Shown piece after piece: positions 29,701 to 38,439 of a DNA stretch of 64,000 nucleotides. Position 1 is the stretch's first letter, and the number at the start of each line of letters is the position of its first letter. Where the stretch lies: the NCBI RefSeq assembly GCF_000020665.1, contig NC_011071.1, forward strand, positions 610,501 to 674,500, written 5' to 3'. The translations under genes and the position numbers were made by a program. This DNA is from Stenotrophomonas maltophilia R551-3. Its GTDB lineage: Bacteria; Pseudomonadota; Gammaproteobacteria; Xanthomonadales; Xanthomonadaceae. The notes under the pieces were generated by a model. The model saw only the letters and a list, made by a program, of their open reading frames with translations. It was not told the origin of the DNA and did not search any database.

Positions 29701-30664
29701 GAACCTGGCCGAATGGCGCTGGGACGCGCTGTTCGATGCCTGGTGGTCGGTCACCCATGCCATGCAGAAGCGCCGCGACAACCCGGCCAACGCCGACGCC
29801 GAGCGCGAAATCGCGCGTGCCTTCACGGCGCCGGGCCTGAAGCCGAAGCTCAGCTTCGACCTCAACGAAGACGTGGCCGCTCCGTTCATCAGCACCGGTG
29901 CGCGTCCGCGCGTGGCCGTGCTGCGCGAGCAGGGCGTCAATGGTCAGATCGAAATGGCGAATATCTTCGAACGTGCAGGCTTCCGCGCGTTCGACGTGCA
30001 CATGAGCGACCTGATCGAAGGCCGCGTGGCGCTGCAGGACTTCACCGGCCTGGTCGCCTGCGGCGGCTTCAGCTACGGCGACGTGCTGGGTGCCGGCCGT
30101 GGCTGGGCGACCTCGATCCTGGAGCGCAGCGCACTGCGTGATGCCTTCGCTGCGTTCTTCGCCCGCGAGGACAGCTTCGCGCTGGGCGTGTGCAACGGCT
30201 GCCAGATGATGAGCCAGCTGAAGGGCATCATCCCCGGTGCCGAGCACTGGCCGCAGTTCCGCCGCAACGCCAGCGAGCAGTTCGAAGCCCGTACCGCGCT
30301 GCTGGAAGTGGTGGAATCGCCGTCGATCCTGCTGCGTGGCATGGCCGGCTCGCGCCTGCAGGTGGCGGTGGCGCATGGTGAAGGCCAGGCGGTGTTCGAC
30401 AACGCCGTTGACCAGGCCGCCGCACGCGTCTCGCTGCGCTACATCGACGGCAATGGCAACGTCGCCAGCCAGTACCCGCTGAACCCGAACGGTTCGCCGG
30501 ACGGCATCACCGGCCTGACCAGCACCGACGGCCGCGTCACCATCATGATGCCGCACCCGGAACGCACCCCGCGCGCGCTCAACATGAGCTGGGCCCCGGC
30601 CGAGTGGCAGGGCGATTCGCCGTGGATGCGCATGTTCCGCAACGCGCGGGTGTGGTGCGGCTGA
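26780..30664 (+). CDS. purL: Phosphoribosylformylglycinamidine synthase
   Basis: ATG 26780 ([18 protein letters not shown]) gives 1294 residues, the large single-chain gammaproteobacterial form. A longer open frame upstream reads through the repeat module and is rejected. Order: N-terminal PurS-like domain; linker with [18 protein letters not shown] (about 210); two AIRS-like synthase halves ([20 protein letters not shown], written as [16 protein letters not shown], and [15 protein letters not shown]); and a C-terminal class I glutaminase with the nucleophile in [13 protein letters not shown] (about 1137) and [10 protein letters not shown] (His-x-Glu). It makes FGAM from FGAR, glutamine and ATP in purine synthesis. 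Monocistronic with a strong terminator. Confidence 0.98.
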   Translation: MMVLEGAPALSPFRRERLESRLQSIAPSLRISGAWHVYFVQPEGSAVPDLTTLCRILEAAPQAEAVAEGAVSRIVVPRLGTLSPWSSKATELVRGAGQPVSRVERGLRIDVQGWPADAAAQQALIKALHDPMTQSVLENVEQGQALFSTPARGELERVPVDQLEAANQRLGLAMAQDEIDYLRERFSALGRSPSDVELMMFAQANSEHCRHKIFNASWTIDGQEQDRSLFRMIKNTHQQTPQHTLSAYSDNAAVIEGHPASRYRPDPASGEYRSEPSVPSAFQIKVETHNHPTAIAPFPGASTGAGGEIRDEGATGRGGKPKAGLSGFSVSHLRIPELPQPWEAPRALNPRMAPALEIMTDGPLGGAAFNNEFGRPALLGYFRSFELPEGADLVRAYDKPIMLAGGLGAIDRVQVDKILLQDGDAVIVLGGPAMLIGLGGGAASSVASGESAEDLDFASVQRDNPEMERRCQEVIDRCVAMGADNPIKFFHDVGAGGLSNAIPELLHDSKVGGIIDLGKVPTDDPSLSPMQLWCNESQERYVLGVAQERLAEFAALCARERCPFAAVGVATAEEHLVVAYGAVPGNIPADAPIDLPMDVLFGKPPKMHRDTAHPPAPRWPALKTGGLDLQEAGLRVLAHPTVASKNFLVTIGDRSVGGLTAREQMVGPWQLPVADVAITLADFNGVAGEAMALGERTPLALLDAAASARMAVGEALTNLCAAPVDALDEIKLSANWMAAAGHPGEDALLYDAVKAVGMELCPQLDISIPVGKDSLSMQAQWHDQGEAHKSVSPVSLVITAFAPVADVRQQLTPLLDREVESELWLIGLGAGKQRLGGSILAQVHADHGDLPAFAGAAPDLDDPQRLRGFFELIRDARQSGLLLAYHDRSDGGAFAALCEMAFTSRLGLDITLDAWGDDPFRSLFNEELGAVVQIAREDRAAFADLVERHALTECAQRIAKPTTAPVVRVSLGGENLAEWRWDALFDAWWSVTHAMQKRRDNPANADAEREIARAFTAPGLKPKLSFDLNEDVAAPFISTGARPRVAVLREQGVNGQIEMANIFERAGFRAFDVHMSDLIEGRVALQDFTGLVACGGFSYGDVLGAGRGWATSILERSALRDAFAAFFAREDSFALGVCNGCQMMSQLKGIIPGAEHWPQFRRNASEQFEARTALLEVVESPSILLRGMAGSRLQVAVAHGEGQAVFDNAVDQAAARVSLRYIDGNGNVASQYPLNPNGSPDGITGLTSTDGRVTIMMPHPERTPRALNMSWAPAEWQGDSPWMRMFRNARVWCG

Positions 30665-30704
30665 TCGCACTGCATCGCGCAGGCCTCAATGCCATCGCGT
30701 ATGG

Positions 30705-30737
30705 AAAAACCCGCCGTTGATCGGCGGGTTTTTCTTT
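30705..30737 (+). terminator. Rho-independent terminator after purL
   Basis: AAAAACCCGCCG, loop TTGAT, CGGCGGGTTTTT: a symmetrical stem about 40 bases after the purL stop, with a T-run on the plus strand. Confidence 0.9.
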
Positions 30738-30840
30738 GCGCGATTGAAACTCCAGTCGCGACCGCTAGTTACATGCATTTCCATGCGTCGAGGAATCGTC
30801 ACGCATGCATAACAAAATCCTTTCATAAACACGTGAAATA

Positions 30841-30854
30841 GTGATGTGCTTCAC
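30841..30854. promoter_or_regulatory. CRP/Clp-like inverted repeat upstream of the adhesin
   Basis: GTGATGTGCTTCAC has the GTGA-N6-TCAC layout of CRP-family sites (Clp in Xanthomonadaceae). It is centred about 70 bases before the inferred start point of the adhesin promoter. It is nested in a further inverted repeat CGTGAA...TTCACG and overlaps CACGGCAA...TTGCCGTG (30852-30873). Between 30738 and 31102 there is no gene; this and the promoter are what I see there. Confidence 0.4.
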
Positions 30855-30881
30855 GGCAATAGGATTTGCCGTGTCAAAGTC

Positions 30882-30910
30882 TTGACGATCTGCAAAGTTG
30901 CCGTTAACAC
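30882..30910 (+). promoter_or_regulatory. Putative sigma-70 promoter of the autotransporter gene
   Basis: TTGACG (30882-30887), a 17-base spacer, and TAACAC (30905-30910). The -35 is close to consensus and the -10 weak, as expected for an activator-dependent promoter. The leader of roughly 185 bases to the ATG includes a hairpin TGGGCCGGAAAGCCCA. Confidence 0.45.
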
Positions 30911-31102
30911 TTGAAGCCCGTTTCAGAATCATTCATTTCGCAGTAACCGCTTGGCGCACGCGCTCGGTTTTCTGTCGCTGCGCGCCGTTCGGCAATACCC
31001 CGCAGTAAATCACGCGAATAAACGCCCCCAGGGGACGTTGGGCCGGAAAGCCCAGCGGTGGCGTTGCTTTGCCCAAAACCAGTCCAATCAGGAGCCGTAC
31101 CG

Positions 31103-34100
31103 ATGAATCGGATTTATCGCAAGGTCTGGAACAAAGCATTGGGTCAGTTGGTGGTGGCCTCGGAACTGGCCTCCTCCGGCAGCAGCGGCGGGGTCGTCGA
31201 CCAGCGCCGCGATGCAACGCAGGCTGCGCCCGCACGGTTGGCGATGGCACTGGGCCTGGTATTGGGATTGGGCATGAGCGGTATCGCTGCGGCACAGTCG
31301 GTGCAGATCGGCGGCAGCGCCACCTGCGTCGCATTCAGCGGCAAGCTGCTCGAAAAGTGCCTGATCGAAGGCACGGCTACGGCCAAGGGCAGCAACGCGG
31401 TGGCGATCGGCAGCAACAGCAGCGCCAGTGCTGCCAATAGCGTGGCGCTCGGCGCCGGCTCCAAGGCCACCCGTGCAAACACCGTGTCCGTCGGTGACAC
31501 CGGCAAGGAACGGCAGATCACCAATGTTGCTGCAGGCAGCCAGGCCACCGATGCGGTGAACAAGGCGCAGCTCGATGCGCAGGCGCGTGCAACGCAGGCC
31601 GCGCTTGCCGATGTCGCCGCAGACGGCAACCGTTATTTCAAGGCCGACGGCGCAGGCGATGACAGCGACGCGGCGAAGATCGAAGGGCAGGGCGCCGTGG
31701 CGGCCGGTGCCGGCGCACAGTCGCTGGCCAATGCGACCACCGCCATCGGTACCCAGGCCATCGCTGCCGGCATCGGCGCGAGTGCGTTCGGCCAAGGCGC
31801 ACTCGCGCTCGGCGATGCCAGCGTCGTGGTCGGGCAGAGTGCCGCGGCATTCGGTCTCGGCGACACCGCGGTTGGCGCAAGCGCTACCGCATCCAGCGAG
31901 AACGGCGCGGCCACCGCACTCGGCGCGCTGTCCGAAGCCACCGCTGATGGTGCGACGGCCGTCGGCGGCGGTGCCGTGGCGATGGGCCCGGGCAGCACCG
32001 CACTGGGCCGCGGCGCTACCGCCGCCAACGAAGCGTCGATCGCGGTTGGCGCGTTCAGCACCGCCGTCGGTGAATACAGCACGGCGCTGGGCTCGAACTC
32101 CGCTGCGGTGGCTACCGGCAGCGTGGCGCTCGGCGCCGGCTCACTGGCCGATCGTGTCGATACCGTGTCCGTCGGTGCCGCCGAATACGGCCTGACCCGC
32201 CAGATCACCAGCGTGGCTGCCGGTACGGAAGATAACGATGCGGTCAACGTCGGCCAGTTGAAGGGCGTTGCCGCCGTGGCCGATGCTACCGCCAAGCGCT
32301 TCCAGGCCACCGGCAGCAGTAACAGCGATGCCGGTGCGCTGGCCGAGGGCGACGACGCACTGGCTGCAGGCGAGGCCGCCAACGCGATCGGCAACGGTGC
32401 TACTGCAGTTGGCGCGGGTGCCGGCGCCGTCGCGCAGAACGCCACCGCCGTCGGCAACAACGCGCTGGCCTCGGGCCAGAACAGTGCAGCGTTCGGCAAC
32501 AACGCACAGGCCAACGGCCCGGGCAGCGTTGCCGTGGGCGGTGCCGCGGTGGACGCCAACGGCAACCCGCTGATCACCAGCGGCGGCGTACCGGTGGAAA
32601 CCGGCGCCACCAGCGCCGGCGTCGGTGGCACTGCCGTCGGTGCCAGCGCTGAAGCCAGCGGCTTTGCCGCGTCGTCCTACGGCGTGGGTGCCTATGCTGC
32701 CGGCGCACAGGCGTCGGCGTTCGGTGCGGTGGCCAATGCCATCGGCGATTACTCCACGGCATTGGGTACGCAGAGCAATGCCACCGGCACCAGCAGCGTC
32801 GCCATCGGCGGCCCGGCTGATCTGATCCCCGGTCTGGGCTTCTTCGTGCAGACCCAGGCCAGTGGCGAAGCCGCGACCGCCGTCGGCGCGGGCGCCATTG
32901 CCAGTGGCGATCGCGCGGTGGCCAACGGCAGCCTGAGCGAGGCCTCCGGTGCCGAAGCCACTGCGGTCGGCTACTTCGCCTATGCACCTGGCGAGAACGC
33001 CAGTGCCCTCGGCGCTCAGACCTGGGCCAGTGGCGCACAGAGCACTGCGGTGGGTTACTACGCCACCGCACGTGGCGCCAACAGCGTCGCGCTCGGCGCC
33101 AACTCCGAAGCGGTGCGCGCCAACAGCGTGGCGGTGGGCAGTGCCGGCAACGAACGGCAGATCACCAGCGTTGCCGCCGGCAGCGAAGCCACCGATGCGG
33201 TGAACAAGGCGCAGTTGGATGCGGTGGCCAATACCGCCGACACCACCGCGCGGTTCTTCCAGGCGCAGCCGGAAGCTGGCAGCGATGCCGGCGCGCTGGC
33301 CGATGGCGAGGGCGCCATCGCCGCCGGTTCGTCGAGCAATGCGATCGGTGCGGGTGCCATCGCGCATGGTGCGGCTGCATCCGCGATCGGCGATGACAGT
33401 GTGGCGGTCGGCCGCAACAGCGCGGCCACCGGCAATGGCGGTGTCGCCATCGGTGGCCTCGGCCAGGCCTACGATGAATTCAACCAGCCGATCATCGGTG
33501 CCGACGGCAAGGCACAACAGGTCGGCACCACCGCCGTTGCCGATGCCACCGCAGTCGGCAGCGGTGCGCAGGCCACCGGAGCCACCAGCACTGCCTTCGG
33601 CAATGCCGCCAAGGCCAGTGGTGACAACAGCTTCGCCGCCGGCGGCAAGTCACGTGCCACCGGCAGCTATGCGGTTGCAGTCGGCGACAGCGCGTTCGCC
33701 AGCAGCGATGACAGCACCGCCGTCGGTGGTTACAGCTGGGCGACCGCCAGTGGCGCAGCAGCATTCGGTTCGGGTGCATGGGCCACCGCCACCAACGCGT
33801 CGGCGTTCGGCAACGCGGCGTGGGCCAGCGGCAGCGGCGCAACGTCCATCGGTTACAACAGTTGGGCCAACGGTGCCAGCTCCACCGCCGTCGGTCGCGG
33901 GGCCTTCGGCTATGGCGACAACAGCGTGGCGTTGGGCTTCCAGGCGTTGGGCAACAGCATCAACAGCATCGCCATCGGCACCAACACGGTGGCCGGTGGT
34001 GAGAGTGCGATCGCGCTCGGTGCCGGCAGCAATGCCAGCGCCAGCAACACGGTCGCGCTGGGCGCTGGTTCGGTCGCCAACCGCGCGCGCACGGTGTCGG

Positions 34101-37100
34101 TGGGCAGCGCTGGCAACGAACGCCAGGTCACCAACGTCGCCGCCGGCACCCAGGCCACCGATGCGGTGAACAAGGCGCAGCTGGATGCGGTTGCGGCCAC
34201 GGCCACAACCACCAGTCGCTTCTTCCAGGCCAGCGGCAATGGCGATGACGTAGCCGGTGCGCTCGTGGACGGTGACAACGCACTGGCCGCCGGTGATGCG
34301 GCCAATGCCATCGGCAATGGCGCCACTGCGCTGGGCAGCGGCGCCAATGCGTTGGCCAGCAATGCGCAGGCGGTGGGCTTCAATGCCCTGGCCAGCGCGG
34401 CCAATGCCAGCGCCGTCGGCGCCAACGCACAGGCCACCGGTGAGTACGCCACCGCGCACGGTGCGGAAAGCGAGGCCAGCGGCGAGCAGAGCGCGGCGTT
34501 CGGTGCGGCCAGCATCGCCAGCGGTGCCGGCAGTACCGCTACCGGCGTGCTGTCCGAAGCCTCTGGCGAAGAAGCCGTGGCTGTGGGTTACTTCAGCAAT
34601 GCCAGCGGTGACGCGGCAACCGCCGTGGGTAGCGAAAGCGTGGCCAGTGGCACGGCGTCAGCGGCCTTCGGTATCGGTGCCGAAGCCAGCGGCGGTTACA
34701 GCACCGCCATCGGTGGCTACGCACAGGCCTCGGCGTTCAACGCCACGGCGTTCGGCAACTTCGCCAATGCATCCGGTTCCAACAGTGTGGCAGTGGGTGG
34801 CGATTCGGAAGCCTCCGGTGCCTACAGCACCGCCACCGGCCAGGGCAGCCTGGCCACCGGCACCAACAGCGTCGCCGTTGGCGGCTCGCTGTTCGGCGTG
34901 CTGGCCACCGAGGCATCGGGCAACTACTCCACTGCGGTGGGTGGTGGCGCCTGGTCGGGGGGCATCAACAGCACCGCACTGGGCAACGCCGCCGAATCGC
35001 GCGGTGCCAACAGCGTGGCGCTGGGTGCGGACTCGATTGCCGACCGCGACAACACCGTGTCGGTGGGCGGCGGCGGCAATACCCGCCAGATCACCAACGT
35101 GGCCGATGGCACCCAGGGCAACGACGCGGTCAACAAGAACCAGCTCGATGCGGTGGCCGCTGCGGCGGAAAAGACCAGCAAGCAGTTCCAGGCCAGTGGC
35201 AATGCCGATGGCGAAACCGGGGCGCTGGTCGAGGGTGACAACGCGCTGGCCGCAGGTGACGCCGCCAATGCCATCGGCAACGGCGCCACCGCGCTGGGCA
35301 GTGGTGCCAATGCGCTCGCGGCCAACGCCACGGCGGTAGGCATCGATGCGCTGGCCACCGGCAGCAACGCGGCTGCCCTGGGCAGCACGGCACAGGCCAC
35401 CGGCGAAGACAGCCTGGCGCTCGGCACCGGCGCCAGCGCCAGTGAACTGGGGGCAAGCGCGGTCGGCGCGCGCGCGCAGGCCAGCGGTGCATACAGCATG
35501 GCCACAGGTACAGAAGCCAATGCCAGCGGCACCCAGGCATTGGCCAGCGGTTTCCGCAGCGCCGCGTCCGCCGATGGCACTACCGCTGTCGGCGGCTACG
35601 CCGAAGCCAGCGGTCGCCTCGGCACCGCGTTGGGCTACGGCTCGGCGGCCAGTGGTGCCAACACCACCGCAGTCGGTTTCGGTGCCGCTGCGGCCGGAAC
35701 CGGTGCCGTTGCCGTGGGTCAGTCCAGCGAGGCCAGTGGCGAGGAGAGCGTGGCCATCGGTGGCAGCACCTTCTTCGGCCTGATCCCCTCGCGTGCCAGT
35801 GGCACCGGTGCCGCGGCATTCGGTGCGGGCGCGTGGGCCACCGAAGACTACGCCACGGCGATCGGCTGGAATTCGTGGGCGGCAGGCGGCAGCGCCACCG
35901 CACTGGGTGCCAATGCCACCGCCAATGGCAGCAACAGCGTCGCGCTCGGCGCCGGTTCCAAGGCCGACCGTGACAACACGGTGGCCGTCGGCAAGGCGGG
36001 CGGTGAGCGCCAGGTAACCCATGTCGCAGCAGGCAGCGAAGCCACCGATGCGGTGAACAAGGGCCAGCTGGATGCAGTGGCCAGCGTCGCCGACAAGACC
36101 AGCCGCCAGTTCCAGGCCAGCGGCAATGCCGATGGCGAGGCCGGTGCACTGGTGGACGGTGACAACGCACTGGCTGCCGGTAATGCGGCCAACGCCATCG
36201 GCAACGGCGCCACCGCACTGGGCAGCGGTGCCAACGCGATGGCGGCCAATGCCACCGCGGTGGGCTTCGATGCGCTGGCCACCGGCAACAATGCCGCTGC
36301 ACTGGGTAACACGGCGCAGGCCAGCGGTGTCGACAGCGTCGCCCTCGGCAGTGGCGCCAGTGCCAGTGAGCTGGGTGCCAGCGCCACCGGTGCCGGCGCC
36401 CAGGCCAAGGGCGCCTACAGCACCGCCAGCGGTGCGCAGGCCACCGCCAGCGGCACGCAGTCGCAGGCCAATGGTTTCCGCGCCAGCGCGTCGGCCGACG
36501 GCGCATCGGCCATCGGTAGCTACGCCGATGCCAGCGGCCGTCTTGGCACCGCAGTCGGTTATGGCAGCAAGGCCACCGGCGCCAACGCGACGGCGGTTGG
36601 TGTCAGCGCCAATGCCAGCGCTGCCGGCAGCGTCGCGCTGGGTGCTGGTTCGGTTGCCGACCGTGCCAACACCGTGTCGGTCGGCAGTGCCAGCAGCGAT
36701 CGCCAGATCACCCGTGTCGCCGCCGGTACCGAGCGTACCGATGCGGTCAACCGTGGCCAGCTGGATGCCGTTGCCGCCACCGCAGACGGCACGGCGCGCT
36801 ACGTCAAGGCCACCGGCAGCGGCACGGCCAGCGCCAGCGGTACCGACGCCGCAGCCATCGGTTCGGCAGCCAGCGCCAGTGGTGCGCGCAGCAACGCGCT
36901 GGGTGCCAATGCGCTGGCCATCGGCAACGGTGCATTGGCCCTGGGTACCAGCGCCGGTGCAACGGGTGCCAACTCGGTCGCGCTCGGCGCGGGTTCGCGA
37001 GCGCTCGATGCCAACGTGGTGTCGGTCGGTGGTGGCAACGGCACCGATGGTCCGGCCACGCGCCGCATCGTCAATGTGGCCGATGGCCGCATCGCCGCCG

Positions 37101-38281
37101 GCAGCACCGATGCGATCACCGGTTCGCAGCTCAACGTCACCAACCAGCGCGTGGGCGCGGTGGAAACCCGCGTCGGTGATTTCGATTCGCGCATCACCAC
37201 CGTTGAAACCACGGCGGCCAGCGCGGTGGGCTACGACGACGCCAGCCGTGATCGCCTGACCCTGTCCGGCTTCCAGGGCACCACCATCGACAACGTCGGT
37301 GCAGGCAGCATTGCCGCCGGCAGCCGTCAGGCGATCAACGGCGGCCAGTTGTTCCAGTCGCTCAGTGATGCAGCCAGCTTCCTCGGTGGTGGTGCCAGCG
37401 TCGGTATGCAGGGCGTGTTCGTGGCGCCGAACTATGTGATCCAGGGCGCCACCTACAGCAACGTCGGCGATGCATTGGGTGCGCTGGACCGCAAGGTCAG
37501 CGAGATCGACCGCCGCAGCGCCGGTGGCACGCGTGCCGGTGCGTCCAGCCTGCGCGCGATGAGCGCCTCGCTGGATGACACTTCGTTGGCCAGCACTGCC
37601 GATGCCCCGGTGGCGGCGGATGCGGCAGCGGCCAGCACCGCACGCGTGCAGGGCACGCCGACGGCTGCCGCAGCAGGTGCCGGCATTCCGGTGGGTACGC
37701 CGGGAAGCGGCGCCAACTCGGTCACTGTGGGTGATGGCGCCGTGGCCAGCGGGGCTTCCTCGACCGCGATCGGCCAGGGCGCTACCGCCACAGCAACCAA
37801 CGCCATTGCATTGGGCCAGGGCTCGCTCGCCGACCGTGCCAATACGATCTCGGTGGGCAGCGAGGGCAACGAGCGCCAGGTCACCAACGTGGCGGCCGGT
37901 ACCACGGCTACCGATGCGGTCAACAAGGGCCAGCTTGATCGTGGCATGGCCACGGCCAACAGCTACACCGACAGCCGCGTCCAGGCCGTCACCGACAGCT
38001 TCGATGTGTTCAAGGGCGAGATCGACGGACGCCTGCGCCACATGGATCGCCGCATCGACCGCCAGGGCGCGATGAGCGCTGCAATGCTCAACATGGCCAC
38101 CAGTGCTGCCGGTATCCGTACCCAGAACCGGGTCGGCGTCGGCATCGGTTTCCAGGGCGGCGAATCGGCGTTGTCGCTGGGCTACCAGCGTGCGATCAGC
38201 GATCGCGCCACGGTCACCTTCGGCGGTGCCTTCAGCAGTGACGACAGCTCGGTTGGCGTCGGTGCCGGCTTCGGCTGGTAA
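31103..38281 (+). CDS. Trimeric autotransporter adhesin (YadA-like)
   Basis: ATG 31103 with AGGAG 9 bases before it; 2392 residues. Residues 1 to about 65 form an extended signal peptide region (MNRIYRKVWNKALGQLVVAS) with a hydrophobic core ending IAAAQS. Then come long YadA-type head repeats (patterns such as NSVALGAGS and ATAVG) interrupted by neck motifs of the type VSVGSAGNERQVTNVAAG then ATDAVNKAQLD. I count about nine necks. The last 80 residues form the trimeric beta-barrel anchor, ending GVGAGFGW. Two adjacent blocks of about 0.9 kb (from 35160 and 36080) are near-duplicates. It would bind host or abiotic surfaces as a trimer on the outer membrane; ligand unknown. Residue composition is very rich in Ala and Gly. 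Confidence 0.95.
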   Translation: MNRIYRKVWNKALGQLVVASELASSGSSGGVVDQRRDATQAAPARLAMALGLVLGLGMSGIAAAQSVQIGGSATCVAFSGKLLEKCLIEGTATAKGSNAVAIGSNSSASAANSVALGAGSKATRANTVSVGDTGKERQITNVAAGSQATDAVNKAQLDAQARATQAALADVAADGNRYFKADGAGDDSDAAKIEGQGAVAAGAGAQSLANATTAIGTQAIAAGIGASAFGQGALALGDASVVVGQSAAAFGLGDTAVGASATASSENGAATALGALSEATADGATAVGGGAVAMGPGSTALGRGATAANEASIAVGAFSTAVGEYSTALGSNSAAVATGSVALGAGSLADRVDTVSVGAAEYGLTRQITSVAAGTEDNDAVNVGQLKGVAAVADATAKRFQATGSSNSDAGALAEGDDALAAGEAANAIGNGATAVGAGAGAVAQNATAVGNNALASGQNSAAFGNNAQANGPGSVAVGGAAVDANGNPLITSGGVPVETGATSAGVGGTAVGASAEASGFAASSYGVGAYAAGAQASAFGAVANAIGDYSTALGTQSNATGTSSVAIGGPADLIPGLGFFVQTQASGEAATAVGAGAIASGDRAVANGSLSEASGAEATAVGYFAYAPGENASALGAQTWASGAQSTAVGYYATARGANSVALGANSEAVRANSVAVGSAGNERQITSVAAGSEATDAVNKAQLDAVANTADTTARFFQAQPEAGSDAGALADGEGAIAAGSSSNAIGAGAIAHGAAASAIGDDSVAVGRNSAATGNGGVAIGGLGQAYDEFNQPIIGADGKAQQVGTTAVADATAVGSGAQATGATSTAFGNAAKASGDNSFAAGGKSRATGSYAVAVGDSAFASSDDSTAVGGYSWATASGAAAFGSGAWATATNASAFGNAAWASGSGATSIGYNSWANGASSTAVGRGAFGYGDNSVALGFQALGNSINSIAIGTNTVAGGESAIALGAGSNASASNTVALGAGSVANRARTVSVGSAGNERQVTNVAAGTQATDAVNKAQLDAVAATATTTSRFFQASGNGDDVAGALVDGDNALAAGDAANAIGNGATALGSGANALASNAQAVGFNALASAANASAVGANAQATGEYATAHGAESEASGEQSAAFGAASIASGAGSTATGVLSEASGEEAVAVGYFSNASGDAATAVGSESVASGTASAAFGIGAEASGGYSTAIGGYAQASAFNATAFGNFANASGSNSVAVGGDSEASGAYSTATGQGSLATGTNSVAVGGSLFGVLATEASGNYSTAVGGGAWSGGINSTALGNAAESRGANSVALGADSIADRDNTVSVGGGGNTRQITNVADGTQGNDAVNKNQLDAVAAAAEKTSKQFQASGNADGETGALVEGDNALAAGDAANAIGNGATALGSGANALAANATAVGIDALATGSNAAALGSTAQATGEDSLALGTGASASELGASAVGARAQASGAYSMATGTEANASGTQALASGFRSAASADGTTAVGGYAEASGRLGTALGYGSAASGANTTAVGFGAAAAGTGAVAVGQSSEASGEESVAIGGSTFFGLIPSRASGTGAAAFGAGAWATEDYATAIGWNSWAAGGSATALGANATANGSNSVALGAGSKADRDNTVAVGKAGGERQVTHVAAGSEATDAVNKGQLDAVASVADKTSRQFQASGNADGEAGALVDGDNALAAGNAANAIGNGATALGSGANAMAANATAVGFDALATGNNAAALGNTAQASGVDSVALGSGASASELGASATGAGAQAKGAYSTASGAQATASGTQSQANGFRASASADGASAIGSYADASGRLGTAVGYGSKATGANATAVGVSANASAAGSVALGAGSVADRANTVSVGSASSDRQITRVAAGTERTDAVNRGQLDAVAATADGTARYVKATGSGTASASGTDAAAIGSAASASGARSNALGANALAIGNGALALGTSAGATGANSVALGAGSRALDANVVSVGGGNGTDGPATRRIVNVADGRIAAGSTDAITGSQLNVTNQRVGAVETRVGDFDSRITTVETTAASAVGYDDASRDRLTLSGFQGTTIDNVGAGSIAAGSRQAINGGQLFQSLSDAASFLGGGASVGMQGVFVAPNYVIQGATYSNVGDALGALDRKVSEIDRRSAGGTRAGASSLRAMSASLDDTSLASTADAPVAADAAAASTARVQGTPTAAAAGAGIPVGTPGSGANSVTVGDGAVASGASSTAIGQGATATATNAIALGQGSLADRANTISVGSEGNERQVTNVAAGTTATDAVNKGQLDRGMATANSYTDSRVQAVTDSFDVFKGEIDGRLRHMDRRIDRQGAMSAAMLNMATSAAGIRTQNRVGVGIGFQGGESALSLGYQRAISDRATVTFGGAFSSDDSSVGVGAGFGW
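35160..36670 (+). repeat. Near-duplicate coding blocks inside the adhesin
   Basis: Block A (about 35160-35740) and block B (about 36080-36660) share the order NADGE-GALV, GDNALAAG, NAIGNGATALGSGANA, GASASELGAS and ASGRLGTA at matching spacing, with scattered changes. A further related block starts about 34200. The offset is about 920 bases. Such repeats allow length change by recombination and are a likely assembly trouble spot. Confidence 0.75.
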
Positions 38282-38439
38282 GCCATTCCATCGCGCCGGC
38301 GGCCACCCACGCCGGCGCAGCACCTGCAGTGAGGGCCTGGGGGGAGGTCACGGCAATCCCGGCTGGGCCGGCCGGGAGTCGTCAAGGAATGATGGCCGCA
38401 GTGTTGGTTCGAACCATGACCCAGAAGAGGAATTTCGAC

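Noticed and set aside
26588..30670. Very long open frame on the minus strand across purL
   Set aside because: It is opposite purL, has purL-determined composition (Arg/His/Gln-rich), and shows no domain; a shadow caused by high G+C.
31400..37900. Possible CRISPR-like or satellite repeats
   Set aside because: The repeats are in frame, code for YadA head and neck motifs and lack regular spacers.
34658..38323. Minus-strand open frame of about 1200 codons opposite the adhesin
   Set aside because: Repetitive because the adhesin DNA is repetitive; no signal peptide or family pattern.
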